Shown here: positions 34,922 through 43,649 of the stretch, piece by piece
Position numbering within the stretch: position 1 is the first letter of the stretch
Layout: every line of letters begins with the position of its first letter
Made by a program: the position numbers and the translations under genes
Notes under the pieces: generated by a model
The model's input: only the letters and a program-made list of their open reading frames with translations
Database searches by the model: none
What the model was told of the DNA's origin: nothing
Source of the DNA: Anaeromyxobacter terrae
GTDB lineage: Bacteria > Myxococcota > Myxococcia > Myxococcales > Anaeromyxobacteraceae
Length of the DNA stretch: 64,000 nucleotides
Direction: 5' to 3'
Assembly (NCBI RefSeq): GCF_022690685.1
Contig: NZ_JALCYY010000012.1
Span: forward strand, 1 to 64,000

Positions 34922-37243
34922 ATGACACGCGCGGCGCGAGCAGGCGACGGAGCCCCTCCGATCGTGGGGCGGAGGGTCCGGGTCACCGGCACCGTCCAGG
35001 GCGTCGGCTTCCGCCCGTTCGTGTACCGCCTGGCGCACGAGGCCGGGCTCGCGGGGCGCGTGCGGAACGACGCGTCCGGCGTGACCATCGAGGCGTTCGG
35101 ACCGGCCGTCGCGCTCGACGAGCTCGAGCGGCGGCTGCGCAGCGACCGGCCGCCGGCGGCGGTCATCGAGACGCTCCGGAGCGAGCCCATCGCGGCCGAG
35201 CGCATGGACGGGTTCGAGATCGTCGCGAGCGGGCCCGCTGCCGAGCGGCGCACGGCCATCCCGCCCGACCTCGCCACCTGTCCCGCCTGCGAGCGCGAGG
35301 TCTTCGACCCCCGCGACCGCCGCCACGGCTATCCGTTCACGAACTGCACCGACTGCGGCCCGCGCTTCACCGTCGCGCACGGCGCCCCGTACGACCGGCC
35401 GGCCACCACCATGGCGGCGTTCGTCATGTGCCCGGCGTGCGCGCGCGAGTACGCGGATCCTCTCGACCGCCGCTTCCACGCGCAGCCGAACGCCTGCCCC
35501 GTCTGCGGGCCGCGCGTGCGGGTGGTCGCGCGGGACGGCACGCCGGTCGAGGCCGCCGATCCCGTCGCGCACGTCGGGGCCGCCCTGGCGGGCGGGCAGA
35601 TCGCGGCCGTGAAGGGCATCGGCGGGTTCCACCTCGCCTGCGACGCGACCTCCAGCGCCGCCGTCGCCACGCTGCGGGCGCGCAAGCGCCGCGAGGAGAA
35701 GCCGCTCGCGTTGATGGTCCGCGACCTCGACGCGGCGCGCGCGGTCGCCGACCTCGGCGAAGCGGAGGCGGCGCTGCTCGCCTCGGTCGAGCGGCCCATC
35801 GTGCTGTGCCGGCGCCGCCCCGACGCGGCGCTCGCGCCGGAGATCGCGCCGGACAGCCCGCTCGTGGGGCTCCTCCTCCCCTACGCGCCGCTCCATCACC
35901 TCCTCCTCGACGCCGCGGGCCGCCCGCTCGTCATGACGAGCGGCAACCTCTCCGAGGAGCCGATCGCGTTCGAGGACGACGAGGCGATCCGGCGGCTCGG
36001 GGCGATCGCCGACCTGTTCCTCGTGCACGATCGCCCCATCGCCTCGCGCTGCGACGACTCGGTCGCGCGGACCATCGCCGGCCGGCCCCTCGTGATGCGG
36101 CGCTCGCGCGGCTACGTCCCGCGACCGGTGACCGTCCACCGCCGCTTCGAGCGTCCGGTGCTCGCGGTGGGCGCGCAGCTCAAGAACACCTTCTGCCTCG
36201 CGCGCGGCGACGAGGCCGTGCTCGGGCCGCACGTCGGCGACCTCGACAACCTCGAGACCTACGCGGCGTTCGAGGCGGCCATCGCGCGGCTCGAGGGGTT
36301 CCTCGCGCTCCGCCCCGAGGTCGTCGCCTGCGACCTCCACCCGCTCTACCTCTCGACCCGCTACGCGCGCGAGCGCGCCGCCGCGCTCGGCGTCCCGCTC
36401 GTCGAGGTGCAGCACCACCACGCCCACGCGGCCGCGGCGATGGCCGAGCACGGCCTCGACGGTCCGGTGCTCGCACTCGCCTGGGACGGCACCGGCCTAG
36501 GCTCCGACGGCACGGCCTGGGGCGGCGAGCTCCTCCTCGCCGAGCGCGGCCGCTTCGAGCGGCTCGCCACCTTCCGGCCGCTCGCCCTCGCCGGCGGCGA
36601 CCGCGCCATCCGCGAGCCGTGGCGCCTCGCCCTCGCGGCGGTGCTCGACGCCTTCGGAGAGGACGCGCCGCTCGAGGACCTCCCGCTCTTCCGCGCCGTC
36701 GCCCCGGGCGAGCTCGCCGTCGTGCGCCGCCTGCTCGCGACCGGCCTCAACTCGCCGCGCGCCCACGGCGTGGGCCGCGCCTTCGACGCCGCCGGAGCGC
36801 TCGCGCTCGGCCGCGGCGTCTCCCACTACGAGGGGCAGGTCGCGCTCGCGCTCGACAACGCCGCCGACGCAGGCCCCGGCGCCGCGCCCTACCCGTTCGA
36901 CGTGGACACGGGCGGCCCGACGGCCGAGCTCGATCTGCGCCCGCTGTGGCGCGCCCTCGTCGCGGACGTCCTCGCCGGCACCGCGCCCGCGGCGATCTCG
37001 GCCCGCTTCCACGCCGCGCTCGCCCGCGCGGGCGCCGCGCTCGTCCGGCACGCCAGCCGGACGACCGGGCGGCTGCCCGTGGTGCTCACCGGCGGCTGCT
37101 TCCAGAACGCCCGGCTCACCGAGGGCCTCCTCGGCGAGCTTTCGGCGGATTTCGCGGTATACCCACACGGTCAGGTGCCCCCCGGCGACGGCGGGATCGC
37201 GCTCGGCCAGGCGCTCGTCGCGGACGGCCGCGCACACCCGTAA
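34922..37243 (+). CDS. hypF: carbamoyltransferase HypF
   Basis: The 773-residue protein makes the thiocarbamate that becomes the CN ligands of the NiFe site, using carbamoyl phosphate and ATP and loading HypE. Domains in order are acylphosphatase (GTVQGVGFRPFVYRLA, residues about 22-105), two zinc-finger pairs (CPAC...CTDCG and CPAC...CPVCG, about 120-195), a YrdC-like adenylation domain (KGIGGFHLACDA, LLLPYAPLHHLLL), and a Kae1-like C-terminal domain (HHHAHAAAAMAEHG, LAWDGTGLGSDG, VVLTGGCFQN). Length is normal for the family. It leads the hyp operon and is 16 bp from hypC. Confidence 0.97.
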   Translation: MTRAARAGDGAPPIVGRRVRVTGTVQGVGFRPFVYRLAHEAGLAGRVRNDASGVTIEAFGPAVALDELERRLRSDRPPAAVIETLRSEPIAAERMDGFEIVASGPAAERRTAIPPDLATCPACEREVFDPRDRRHGYPFTNCTDCGPRFTVAHGAPYDRPATTMAAFVMCPACAREYADPLDRRFHAQPNACPVCGPRVRVVARDGTPVEAADPVAHVGAALAGGQIAAVKGIGGFHLACDATSSAAVATLRARKRREEKPLALMVRDLDAARAVADLGEAEAALLASVERPIVLCRRRPDAALAPEIAPDSPLVGLLLPYAPLHHLLLDAAGRPLVMTSGNLSEEPIAFEDDEAIRRLGAIADLFLVHDRPIASRCDDSVARTIAGRPLVMRRSRGYVPRPVTVHRRFERPVLAVGAQLKNTFCLARGDEAVLGPHVGDLDNLETYAAFEAAIARLEGFLALRPEVVACDLHPLYLSTRYARERAAALGVPLVEVQHHHAHAAAAMAEHGLDGPVLALAWDGTGLGSDGTAWGGELLLAERGRFERLATFRPLALAGGDRAIREPWRLALAAVLDAFGEDAPLEDLPLFRAVAPGELAVVRRLLATGLNSPRAHGVGRAFDAAGALALGRGVSHYEGQVALALDNAADAGPGAAPYPFDVDTGGPTAELDLRPLWRALVADVLAGTAPAAISARFHAALARAGAALVRHASRTTGRLPVVLTGGCFQNARLTEGLLGELSADFAVYPHGQVPPGDGGIALGQALVADGRAHP

Positions 37244-37259
37244 TCGGAGAGCCCAACAC

Positions 37260-37547
37260 ATGTGCCTCGGCGTTCCAGGGAAGGTCCTCGCCATCGACGG
37301 GATGAGCGCGACGGTGGACTTCTTCGGCGTGAGGAAGGAGCTCCGCCTCGACATCGTGGACGAGCCGGTGTCGGTCGGGGACTACGTCCTGAACCACGTC
37401 GGCTTCGCCATCCGGCGCATCCCGCCGGACGAGGTGCAGGAGACGCTCGCGCTGTTCGACCAGATCCTCGACGTCTCCGGCGCGAAGGCGGACCTCATGG
37501 CCGCCGACGTGCGGGGCGAGATCGCGGCGGCGAAGCACAAGGAGTAG
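37260..37547 (+). CDS. hypC: hydrogenase assembly chaperone HypC/HupF
   Basis: The 95-residue chaperone has the diagnostic N-terminus MCLGVPGKV, in which Cys2 binds the Fe(CN)2CO unit and the large-subunit precursor, followed by the small beta-barrel (DFFGVRKELRLDIV...GDYVLNHVGFAI). It shuttles the iron fragment between HypD and apo-HybC. Only one HypC-type chaperone is visible, so it may also serve where E. coli uses HybG. Confidence 0.96.
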   Translation: MCLGVPGKVLAIDGMSATVDFFGVRKELRLDIVDEPVSVGDYVLNHVGFAIRRIPPDEVQETLALFDQILDVSGAKADLMAADVRGEIAAAKHKE

Positions 37548-37597
37548 CGAGCCGCCGGCGCGGCGCTCCGGCGAGCGCGCGGTGGCGTGGAGACCCC

Positions 37598-38737
37598 ATG
37601 GCAGCGAAGGATCTCTTCCAGGAGCTCAAGTTCCGCGACCCGGTGCGCGCGCGCGCCCTCTCCGAGGCGATCGGGCACGAGGTCGCGGCGCTCGGGCGGC
37701 GCGTCTCGGTCATGCACGTGTGCGGCAGCCACGAGCAGGCCATCGCGCGCTTCGGGCTGCGCGCGGTGCTGCCGCCGGACCTCGAGCTCATCATGGGCCC
37801 GGGCTGCCCGGTGTGCGTCACCGACGGCCCCGAGGTGGACGAGGCGGTCGCGCTCGCGGTCCAGGGCGCGCGCGTGTGCACGTACGGTGACATGCTGCGC
37901 CTGCCCGGGACCGCGCGTTCGCTCGCGGACGCCCAGGCCGAGGGCGCCAAGGTCGACGTCGTCTACTCCGTGTCCCAGGCGCTCGAGCTCGCCGAGAAGC
38001 ACCCCGAGGACGAGGTGGTCTTCCTCGGCTCCGGCTTCGAGACCACCGCCGTCGCCACGGCGGCGGTGGCGCTCGCGAGCCCGCCCAGGAACTTCTCCAT
38101 CCTCTCGGTGCACAAGTACGTCCCCGCCGCGATGAACGTCGTCGCCGAGAGCCCGGAGACGAACATCGAGGGCTACATCGCGGCGGGCCACGCCGCCATC
38201 ATCACCGGCTGGGGCATCTTCGAGCCGTTCGCCGCGCGCACCGGCAAGCCGGTGGTGGTCGCCGGCTTCGAGCCGCTCGACATCCTCGCCGCGATCCTCA
38301 AGCTCACCGAACTCATGCGCGCGGGGAAGCCCGAGGTCGCGAACGTGTACCCGCGCTGCGTGACGAAGGAGGGCAACCTCGCCGCGCAGCGCTCGCTCTG
38401 GAAGGTGTTCCGCCCGGTGACCGGCAGGTGGCGCGGCATCGCCGAGGTCCGCGACGGGAACCTCGACCTCACCGCCGAGTTCGCGCACCTCGATGCGCGC
38501 AAGCGCTTCCGCATCGACACCGCCCCGGTGCGCGACGACGAGGCCGAGGAGGCCGCGAAGGGCTGCATCTGCGGCTCGATCATGCTCGGCCTCGCGAACC
38601 CGGGCGACTGCGCGCTGTTCGGCAAGACCTGCGTCCCCGAGTCGCCGGTGGGCGCCTGCATGGTGTCGTCGGAGGGACAGTGCCGCATCTGGCACACCTA
38701 CGGCGGCGTCCCGGATCTCAGGAAGGTGGGCACGTAG
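37598..38737 (+). CDS. hypD: hydrogenase Fe(CN)2CO assembly protein HypD
   Basis: The 379-residue Fe-S protein acts as scaffold for Fe(CN)2CO with HypC. Conserved parts are VMHVCGSHEQAI, MGPGCPVCVTD, FLGSGFETTA and HKYVPAAM, plus the C-terminal [4Fe-4S] cysteines spread over GCICGSIM, NPGDCALFGKTC and SEGQC. ATG 37598 was chosen because it gives the family-typical N-terminus; the open frame runs upstream through hypC in another frame. Its TAG abuts the hypE ATG. Confidence 0.96.
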   Translation: MAAKDLFQELKFRDPVRARALSEAIGHEVAALGRRVSVMHVCGSHEQAIARFGLRAVLPPDLELIMGPGCPVCVTDGPEVDEAVALAVQGARVCTYGDMLRLPGTARSLADAQAEGAKVDVVYSVSQALELAEKHPEDEVVFLGSGFETTAVATAAVALASPPRNFSILSVHKYVPAAMNVVAESPETNIEGYIAAGHAAIITGWGIFEPFAARTGKPVVVAGFEPLDILAAILKLTELMRAGKPEVANVYPRCVTKEGNLAAQRSLWKVFRPVTGRWRGIAEVRDGNLDLTAEFAHLDARKRFRIDTAPVRDDEAEEAAKGCICGSIMLGLANPGDCALFGKTCVPESPVGACMVSSEGQCRIWHTYGGVPDLRKVGT

Positions 38738-39760
38738 ATGGAGAAGCCCGCGGCCAGGATCGGCCTCAAGCACGGCTCCGGTGGGCGCGCGATGCGCCAG
38801 CTCATCGAGGACGTGTTCCTCACCCTCGCCTCCCCGGTGGACGGCATCGGCCTCTCCGCGCTCGACGACGGCGCGGCCATCCGCGTCGGCGATCGCTGGC
38901 TCGTCATCACCACCGACTCCCACGTCGTGCACCCGATCTTCTTCCCGGGCGGCGACATCGGACGGCTCAGCGTCTCCGGCACGGTGAACGACCTCGCCAT
39001 GATGGGCGCCACCGAGCCCCTCGGCCTCACCTGCGCGGTGGTGCTCGAGGAGGGCTTCCCGCGCGCCGACCTGGAGCGGGTGGTCGCCTCGATGCGCGAG
39101 ACGGCGCGCGAGGCGAACGCGCCCATCGTCACCGGCGACACCAAGGTGATGGGCAAGGGCGAGGTGGATGGGATCGTCCTCAACACCACCGGCGTCGCGC
39201 TCGCCGAGCGCGTCGTCAGCGACGCGGGCCTGCGCGCGGGCGACCTCGTCATCGTCACCGGCACCATCGGCGACCACGGCATGGCCATCATGTCGCGCCG
39301 TCATGACCTGCGGCTCGAGGGCGACCTCTGCTCCGACGTCGCGCCGCTCAACGGGCTCGTCCGCGAGGCGCTCCGCGCCGGCGGCGAGGACGTGGTGGCG
39401 ATGAAGGACCCGACCCGCGGCGGCGTCGCGGGCGTGCTCCACGAGATGGCCGCGAAGGGCAAGGTCGGCATCGTCATCGACGAGACCGCGCTCCCGGTGC
39501 GCGACGAGGTGCGCGCCGCGGGCGAGATGATCGGCATCGACCCGCTCCTCGTCGCGAACGAGGGCAAGGCGGTCATCGGCGTGCGGGCGCGCTCGGCGGA
39601 CAAGGTCCTCGCCGCGCTGCGGGCCCACCCGCTCGGCGCCTCCGCGACGGTGATCGCCACCGCCATCGGGGAGCGGCCCGGGGCGGTCATCCTCGACACC
39701 GGGTTCGGCAAGCGCATGCTCGCGGAGCCCGAGGGCGAGCTCCTCCCGCGGATCTGCTAG
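38738..39760 (+). CDS. hypE: carbamoyl dehydratase HypE
   Basis: The 340-residue PurM/AIR-synthase-like ATPase accepts the carbamoyl group from HypF on its C-terminal cysteine and dehydrates it to thiocyanate. The C-terminus PRIC with Cys340 is intact. The N-terminus has KHGSGGRAMRQLI, and DDGAAI, GTVNDLAMMGA and KDPTRGGVAG match the ATP-binding core. It has no gap from hypD and 6 bp to hypA. Confidence 0.96.
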   Translation: MEKPAARIGLKHGSGGRAMRQLIEDVFLTLASPVDGIGLSALDDGAAIRVGDRWLVITTDSHVVHPIFFPGGDIGRLSVSGTVNDLAMMGATEPLGLTCAVVLEEGFPRADLERVVASMRETAREANAPIVTGDTKVMGKGEVDGIVLNTTGVALAERVVSDAGLRAGDLVIVTGTIGDHGMAIMSRRHDLRLEGDLCSDVAPLNGLVREALRAGGEDVVAMKDPTRGGVAGVLHEMAAKGKVGIVIDETALPVRDEVRAAGEMIGIDPLLVANEGKAVIGVRARSADKVLAALRAHPLGASATVIATAIGERPGAVILDTGFGKRMLAEPEGELLPRIC

Positions 39761-39766
39761 GCGCCC

Positions 39767-40111
39767 ATGCACGAGTACTCCCTCGTCGAGGCGCTCGTCA
39801 CCCGCGTGGAGGCGGAGGCTCGCAAGCGCGGCGCGCTCGCGGTGCACAGGCTCTCCGTCCGCGTGGGCGAGCTCTCGGGCGTCGATCCCGAGCTGTTCCA
39901 GACCGCCTACGAGACCTTCCGCGCGGGCACCCTCTGCGCGGACGTCCCGCTCACCCTCACCCGCGTCGCGGCGAGCTGGTCCTGCCCGCGCTGCAAGACG
40001 CCCATCGCGCGCGGCGCGATCCTGCGCTGCCCCGCGTGCGACGCGCCGGGCAAGCTCGACGACGGCTCCGACGCGCTGACCCTCGACCGCATCGAGATGG
40101 AGGTCCCCTGA
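39767..40111 (+). CDS. hypA: nickel metallochaperone HypA
   Basis: The 114-residue protein inserts nickel into the hydrogenase large subunit with HypB. The N-terminal MHEYSL supplies the nickel ligands (Met1, His2, Glu3) and the CPRC...CPAC pair the structural zinc. The final TGA overlaps the hypB ATG by one base, so the two are translationally coupled. Confidence 0.95.
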   Translation: MHEYSLVEALVTRVEAEARKRGALAVHRLSVRVGELSGVDPELFQTAYETFRAGTLCADVPLTLTRVAASWSCPRCKTPIARGAILRCPACDAPGKLDDGSDALTLDRIEMEVP

Positions 40112-40986
40112 TGTGCACGACCTGTGGCTGCGGCGACACCGAGCTCGTCCCGGTGGAGCTGCACGAGAAGATCCTGGCCGGCAACGACCGCGCCGCGCGC
40201 CACAACCGCGAGCACTTCCTCGAGTCGGGCGTCCTCGCCCTGAACCTCATGGGCTCGCCGGGCGCGGGCAAGACCGCCGTGCTCGAGGCGACGGCGAAGG
40301 CCGCCGCCTCGAAGGGCTGGAAGCTCGGCGCCGTGTCCGCCGACCTCGCCACCGACAACGACGCCCGCCGGCTCCAGAAGGCGGGCATCCCCTCGAAGGC
40401 CATCACCACCGGCCAGGCCTGCCACCTCGACGCCGAGCTCGTGCACCGCTCGCTGCACGACTTCCCCTGGCAGCAGACCGACGTGTTCTTCATCGAGAAC
40501 GTCGGCAACCTCGTCTGCCCGGCGATCTACGACCTGGGCCAGGCGGCCAACGTCGTCGTGCTCTCGGTCACCGAGGGCGAGGACAAGCCGCTCAAGTACC
40601 CGGTGATGTTCAACGCCGCCGACCTCGTGCTCCTCACGAAGTGCGATCTCGTCCCGCACCTCGACGTCGAGCTCGCAAAGGTCCACGACGCGCTCGCCCG
40701 CGTGATGCCGCGGCCGCGGGTGATCGAGGTGTCCGCGCGCAGCGGCCAGGGCATGGACGCGTGGGTGGCGTGGCTCGAGGAGCTGCGCGACGGGATCGGG
40801 CTCGGCGCGGCGGCGCACGCGCACTCGCACGCCCACGAGCATTCGCACGACCACGCGCACGGCGCGGAGCACCACGCGCACGTGCACTCCCATGCCCACG
40901 CGCACGACGGCGGGCACGCGCACGACGGCGCGGATCACCACGGCCACTCGCACGCGGGCGGCGGGAAGCACGACCACGAGCACTGA
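40111..40986 (+). CDS. hypB: hydrogenase nickel GTPase HypB with C-terminal His-rich tail
   Basis: The 291-residue SIMIBI-class GTPase drives nickel insertion. It has the N-terminal high-affinity nickel motif (MCTTCGCGD), the P-loop GSPGAGKT, switch and metal-site residues in ATDNDARR and GQACHLDAELV, IENVGNLVCPA, and the TKCDLV base-recognition motif. The last 57 residues contain 24 His in HAHSHAHEH-type runs. In most His-rich HypB proteins that stretch lies near the N-terminus, so a C-terminal tail is unusual; it may store or buffer nickel. It ends the hyp operon. Confidence 0.96.
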   Translation: MCTTCGCGDTELVPVELHEKILAGNDRAARHNREHFLESGVLALNLMGSPGAGKTAVLEATAKAAASKGWKLGAVSADLATDNDARRLQKAGIPSKAITTGQACHLDAELVHRSLHDFPWQQTDVFFIENVGNLVCPAIYDLGQAANVVVLSVTEGEDKPLKYPVMFNAADLVLLTKCDLVPHLDVELAKVHDALARVMPRPRVIEVSARSGQGMDAWVAWLEELRDGIGLGAAAHAHSHAHEHSHDHAHGAEHHAHVHSHAHAHDGGHAHDGADHHGHSHAGGGKHDHEH

Positions 40987-41040
40987 GGACTGAACGGGGC
41001 CGTCGCTCGGGCGCGGGGTCCTGGTCCTGCCTGGTCCTGA

Positions 41041-41430
41041 TCGGGGTCCGGGTCGAGGTGCGGGTCGGGGTCGAGGGTCGTTCTGGCTGGCATCGCCGCG
41101 GCCGAGGTCACTGTGGCGCGCCGCCACGCGGGACCTCCCGTCCTCGGCGGGCACGATGGACGGGGTTCACTTACTGAGACCGGTTCCGCCCGCAGACCCC
41201 GCCGGCAACGCGGGGCCGTGCGGGCGGGGTTGCGCATGGGCGAGGTCGGCGCGGCCGACCGCGTTGCATTGCGGTCCGTGGGTCGGGCGGTGCCTACCGC
41301 GTCCAGTGCCCGCCTGCGGGCGCGAGGTCCCGCCACGTAGGGCGGCGCGCTGCGGGCGGGGTGGGTGATGGGCTCGGGCTCGGGGCGCCGGTCGTCGCGG
41401 GCGAGGTCGAGGTCGTCGCGGTCGCGGGTC
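41041..41430 (+). repeat. long inverted repeat, copy 1 (hexamer array-core-array)
   Basis: A core of about 300 bp (roughly 41080-41385) is nearly identical to the reverse complement of 48070-48390. It is flanked by short GGGTCG/GAGGTC hexamer runs at 41045-41078 and 41401-41430. Between the two copies only scattered base changes are visible. The core contains several hairpins, such as GGTCGGC-GCG-GCCGACC near 41248-41264 and CCCCGC...GCGGGG near 41197-41216. It fills the 542-bp gap after hypB (40987-41528), in which no gene is supportable. Confidence 0.85.
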
Positions 41431-41528
41431 GCATCCCGCTGAATCGCCAGTCGGGTTACGTTCAGCCCCGGGCCAGCTCGAGTCCCCGACGTGGCCGAGA
41501 GGCATGCGATGAGGGATGAGCGCGCTGC

Positions 41529-42704
41529 TCACAGCGCCCGCGGCACGAGGTCCCCCGCGTCGGGCAGCACGAGCACGCTCGGCTCCGCCTTCCCCACGAT
41601 GTCGCGGGCGCGCGCGAGCGCGGTGGCGAGGTCGGGGGCGTAGGTCGCGTAGGTCTCGCGCACGGTCGCCTCGTTCATCGCGGACACGAGCAGCACCGTC
41701 GCGCCAGCGGGCAGGAAGCGACGCACGCCGAGCTCGAAGATCCCCTCGTTCACGACCTGCAGCGGGCCGGTGCCCTCGGGGCACTCCGCCGCCACGATCA
41801 CGACGCCGCCCTCGCGGAGCAGGAGCCCCGCCGGCGGGATGAGCTTCGAGGCCTGGTAGAGCGAGCCGGACACGGGCAGCGGCGCCGACACGACCACGAT
41901 GTCGGCGGGCGCCGCCTCGACCTCGCACCACGGGCGCGCGAGGCGCACGCCCTCGCGATGCGCGTAAACGACGTCGCCCGCTACCGCGCCCACGATCGTG
42001 GCGCCCGCCTCGACCACGTTGACGAGATAGGTGTCGCGCCCAATGCGGCGCACCGCCTCCTCGATGTCCTCGCGGCACGGGTTGCCGTCGGCGCGCCCGA
42101 GCGACGAGGCCGGATCCGCCTTCAGCTTGTGGTTCTGGCGGATGTCCACGTCGTGGCCGAGCCCCGGGAAGATCCCCTTCGCGCCGCCGCCCCAGCCGGC
42201 GAAGTAGTGGGGCTTCACCTTGCCGGTCGAGACGACGAGGTCGGCCTCGGCCACGCAGCGGTTCACGCGGATGCGCGTGCCGCGGCTCGTCCGCCCCATC
42301 TCCACCATCGAGGCGTCGTCGCGCGCGTCGTGGTTCACCACGCGGTGGCGCCGCAGCACCTCCTCCGGCAGCCCGAGCCGCTCGAGCGGCTTCGGGCCGT
42401 GCGTCCCGTTCGCCACCGCGATCGTCAGGTGGTCGTCGGGGACGACGGCGAGCGCCCGGCGGGCCGCGGCGAACAGCTCGGCGCGCGGCTCGTCGCGGGA
42501 GGAGTCGCTCACGATGACGACGACGCGGGTCCGGGCCGTGGCCACCGTGGCGAGCGGGCGGGCGCCCACCGGGTGGGCGAGGGCGGCGTCGAGCGCGGCC
42601 GTGAGGTCCGGAACCGGCGGGGCGACGGGCGGGAGGAGCACGCGGGCGCCGGGAACGTCCGGCAGCGGGAGGGGGCGGGCGCCGTAGCCGAGGAGGACGG
42701 TCAC
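41529..42704 (-). CDS. LarA-like nickel-pincer-dependent racemase family protein (DUF2088)
   Basis: The 391-residue product matches the lactate racemase LarA family, whose members use a nickel-pincer nucleotide. Key places are VSDSSRD, ANGTHGP, VVNHDA (His), GKVKPHYFAGWGGGAKGIFPG-type segment with the metal-ligand His and the Lys that binds the pincer cofactor, and QNHKLKAD (His). Substrate may be lactate or another 2-hydroxy acid; the family is broad. No larB, larC or larE lies in the window, so cofactor supply must come from elsewhere. Start is GTG 42704; no clear ribosome-binding site is visible. It sits between hypB and plsC on the minus strand. Confidence 0.86.
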   Translation of the reverse strand: MTVLLGYGARPLPLPDVPGARVLLPPVAPPVPDLTAALDAALAHPVGARPLATVATARTRVVVIVSDSSRDEPRAELFAAARRALAVVPDDHLTIAVANGTHGPKPLERLGLPEEVLRRHRVVNHDARDDASMVEMGRTSRGTRIRVNRCVAEADLVVSTGKVKPHYFAGWGGGAKGIFPGLGHDVDIRQNHKLKADPASSLGRADGNPCREDIEEAVRRIGRDTYLVNVVEAGATIVGAVAGDVVYAHREGVRLARPWCEVEAAPADIVVVSAPLPVSGSLYQASKLIPPAGLLLREGGVVIVAAECPEGTGPLQVVNEGIFELGVRRFLPAGATVLLVSAMNEATVRETYATYAPDLATALARARDIVGKAEPSVLVLPDAGDLVPRAL

Positions 42705-42780
42705 GGCGGGATTGTACGTCCGGCGAGCGAGGAGTGGCGACCGCGGCCGCGCGACCTGCCCCGAGACCGACCGTCCATTG

Positions 42781-42822
42781 TCCTTCGACGCGGCCTTCGG
42801 CCGCTACGCTCAGGGCGAGCGG
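42781..42822. repeat. REP-like palindromic element
   Basis: The segment runs from CTTCGAC through a GCGGCC-TTC-GGCCGC hairpin (42790-42804) to CGCTC-AGGGC-GAGCG (42807-42821). The CTTCGAC...CGCTCAGGGCGAGCGG form resembles a widespread palindromic repeat; a relative lies at 11702-11732. It falls in the 135-bp gap between plsC and the LarA-like gene. Confidence 0.5.
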
Positions 42823-42839
42823 ATACCTCCCCGGTACGC

Positions 42840-43649
42840 CTACGACCTCTCCGGCGCCCCAGGCTCGATCGCAGGCACAGGCGCCGGCGCGTCGCCGTTC
42901 GCCACGTCCGACTTCGGGAGCGCGGCGGCGATCCGGCGCCGCACCTCGTCCTTGAGCCGGCCCGCGTCCTCGGGCTTGAGGCCGGCGGTGGGGACGGGCT
43001 CGAGGATACGCGCGTAGGCCCGGCACGGCCGGACCCACGGGCTCCCCTTCGGCATCCCCTGCGCCGCCCCGTGCACCGCGACCGGCAGGATGGGCACCCC
43101 CGCCTCGATGGCGAGCCGGAACGCCCCGGACTTGAAGGGCAGGAGCTTCGCGCTCACGCTCCGCGTCCCCTCCGGGAAGATCATGACGTTCATGCCGCGA
43201 TCGAGGTAGCGGCGCGCCTTCGCGAGCGCCTCGCCGCCGCTCTCGGGATCGCCGCGGCGGACCGGGATGTCGCCGGAGATACGGAACATCCAGCCGACCC
43301 ACGGCACCTTGAAGAGCGACTCCTTCGCGATCCACTTCATCTCGCGGGGGAGCTTCGAGAGCATGAGGATGTCGAGCAGCGACTGGTGGTTCGCGACGAC
43401 CACGTACGCCTGGCGCCCGCGCGGCCAGCGCCCCTCGATCCGCAGCCGCCAGGGAGGGAAGGTCCTCGTCACGGCGACCGCGGCGAGCCGCGAGAAGCGG
43501 CCCGCGAGGGCGCGGTTCCGGTCGAACGGATACGCGACGGCGAAGAGCAGCGCCTGCAGCGGGAGCGCCAGCAGGATGACGAGGCCGGTGAGGAAGTAGC
43601 CGATGGCTGCGATGACGGGCACGGTCGAATGGTCCAGAGCGGAGGTCAC
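42840..43649 (-). CDS. plsC: 1-acyl-sn-glycerol-3-phosphate acyltransferase (PlsC family)
   Basis: The 269-residue membrane acyltransferase adds the second acyl chain in phosphatidic acid synthesis. It has an N-terminal hydrophobic segment (IGYFLTGLVILLALPLQALL), catalytic motif I NHQSLLD (H-x4-D), motif III FPEGTRS, and a PVAVHGAAQ motif IV region. The C-terminal 20 residues are low-complexity. GTG 43649 overlaps the TGA of the upstream amidase gene by four bases (GTGA), so the two are translationally coupled. Confidence 0.9.
   Translation of the reverse strand: MTSALDHSTVPVIAAIGYFLTGLVILLALPLQALLFAVAYPFDRNRALAGRFSRLAAVAVTRTFPPWRLRIEGRWPRGRQAYVVVANHQSLLDILMLSKLPREMKWIAKESLFKVPWVGWMFRISGDIPVRRGDPESGGEALAKARRYLDRGMNVMIFPEGTRSVSAKLLPFKSGAFRLAIEAGVPILPVAVHGAAQGMPKGSPWVRPCRAYARILEPVPTAGLKPEDAGRLKDEVRRRIAAALPKSDVANGDAPAPVPAIEPGAPERS

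Noticed and set aside
41113..41340. Short open frames in the inverted repeat core (also 48093-48452 on the minus strand)
   Set aside because: They are conserved between copies only because the DNA is nearly identical. Several frames are equally open, and no RBS or protein-like pattern supports one of them.
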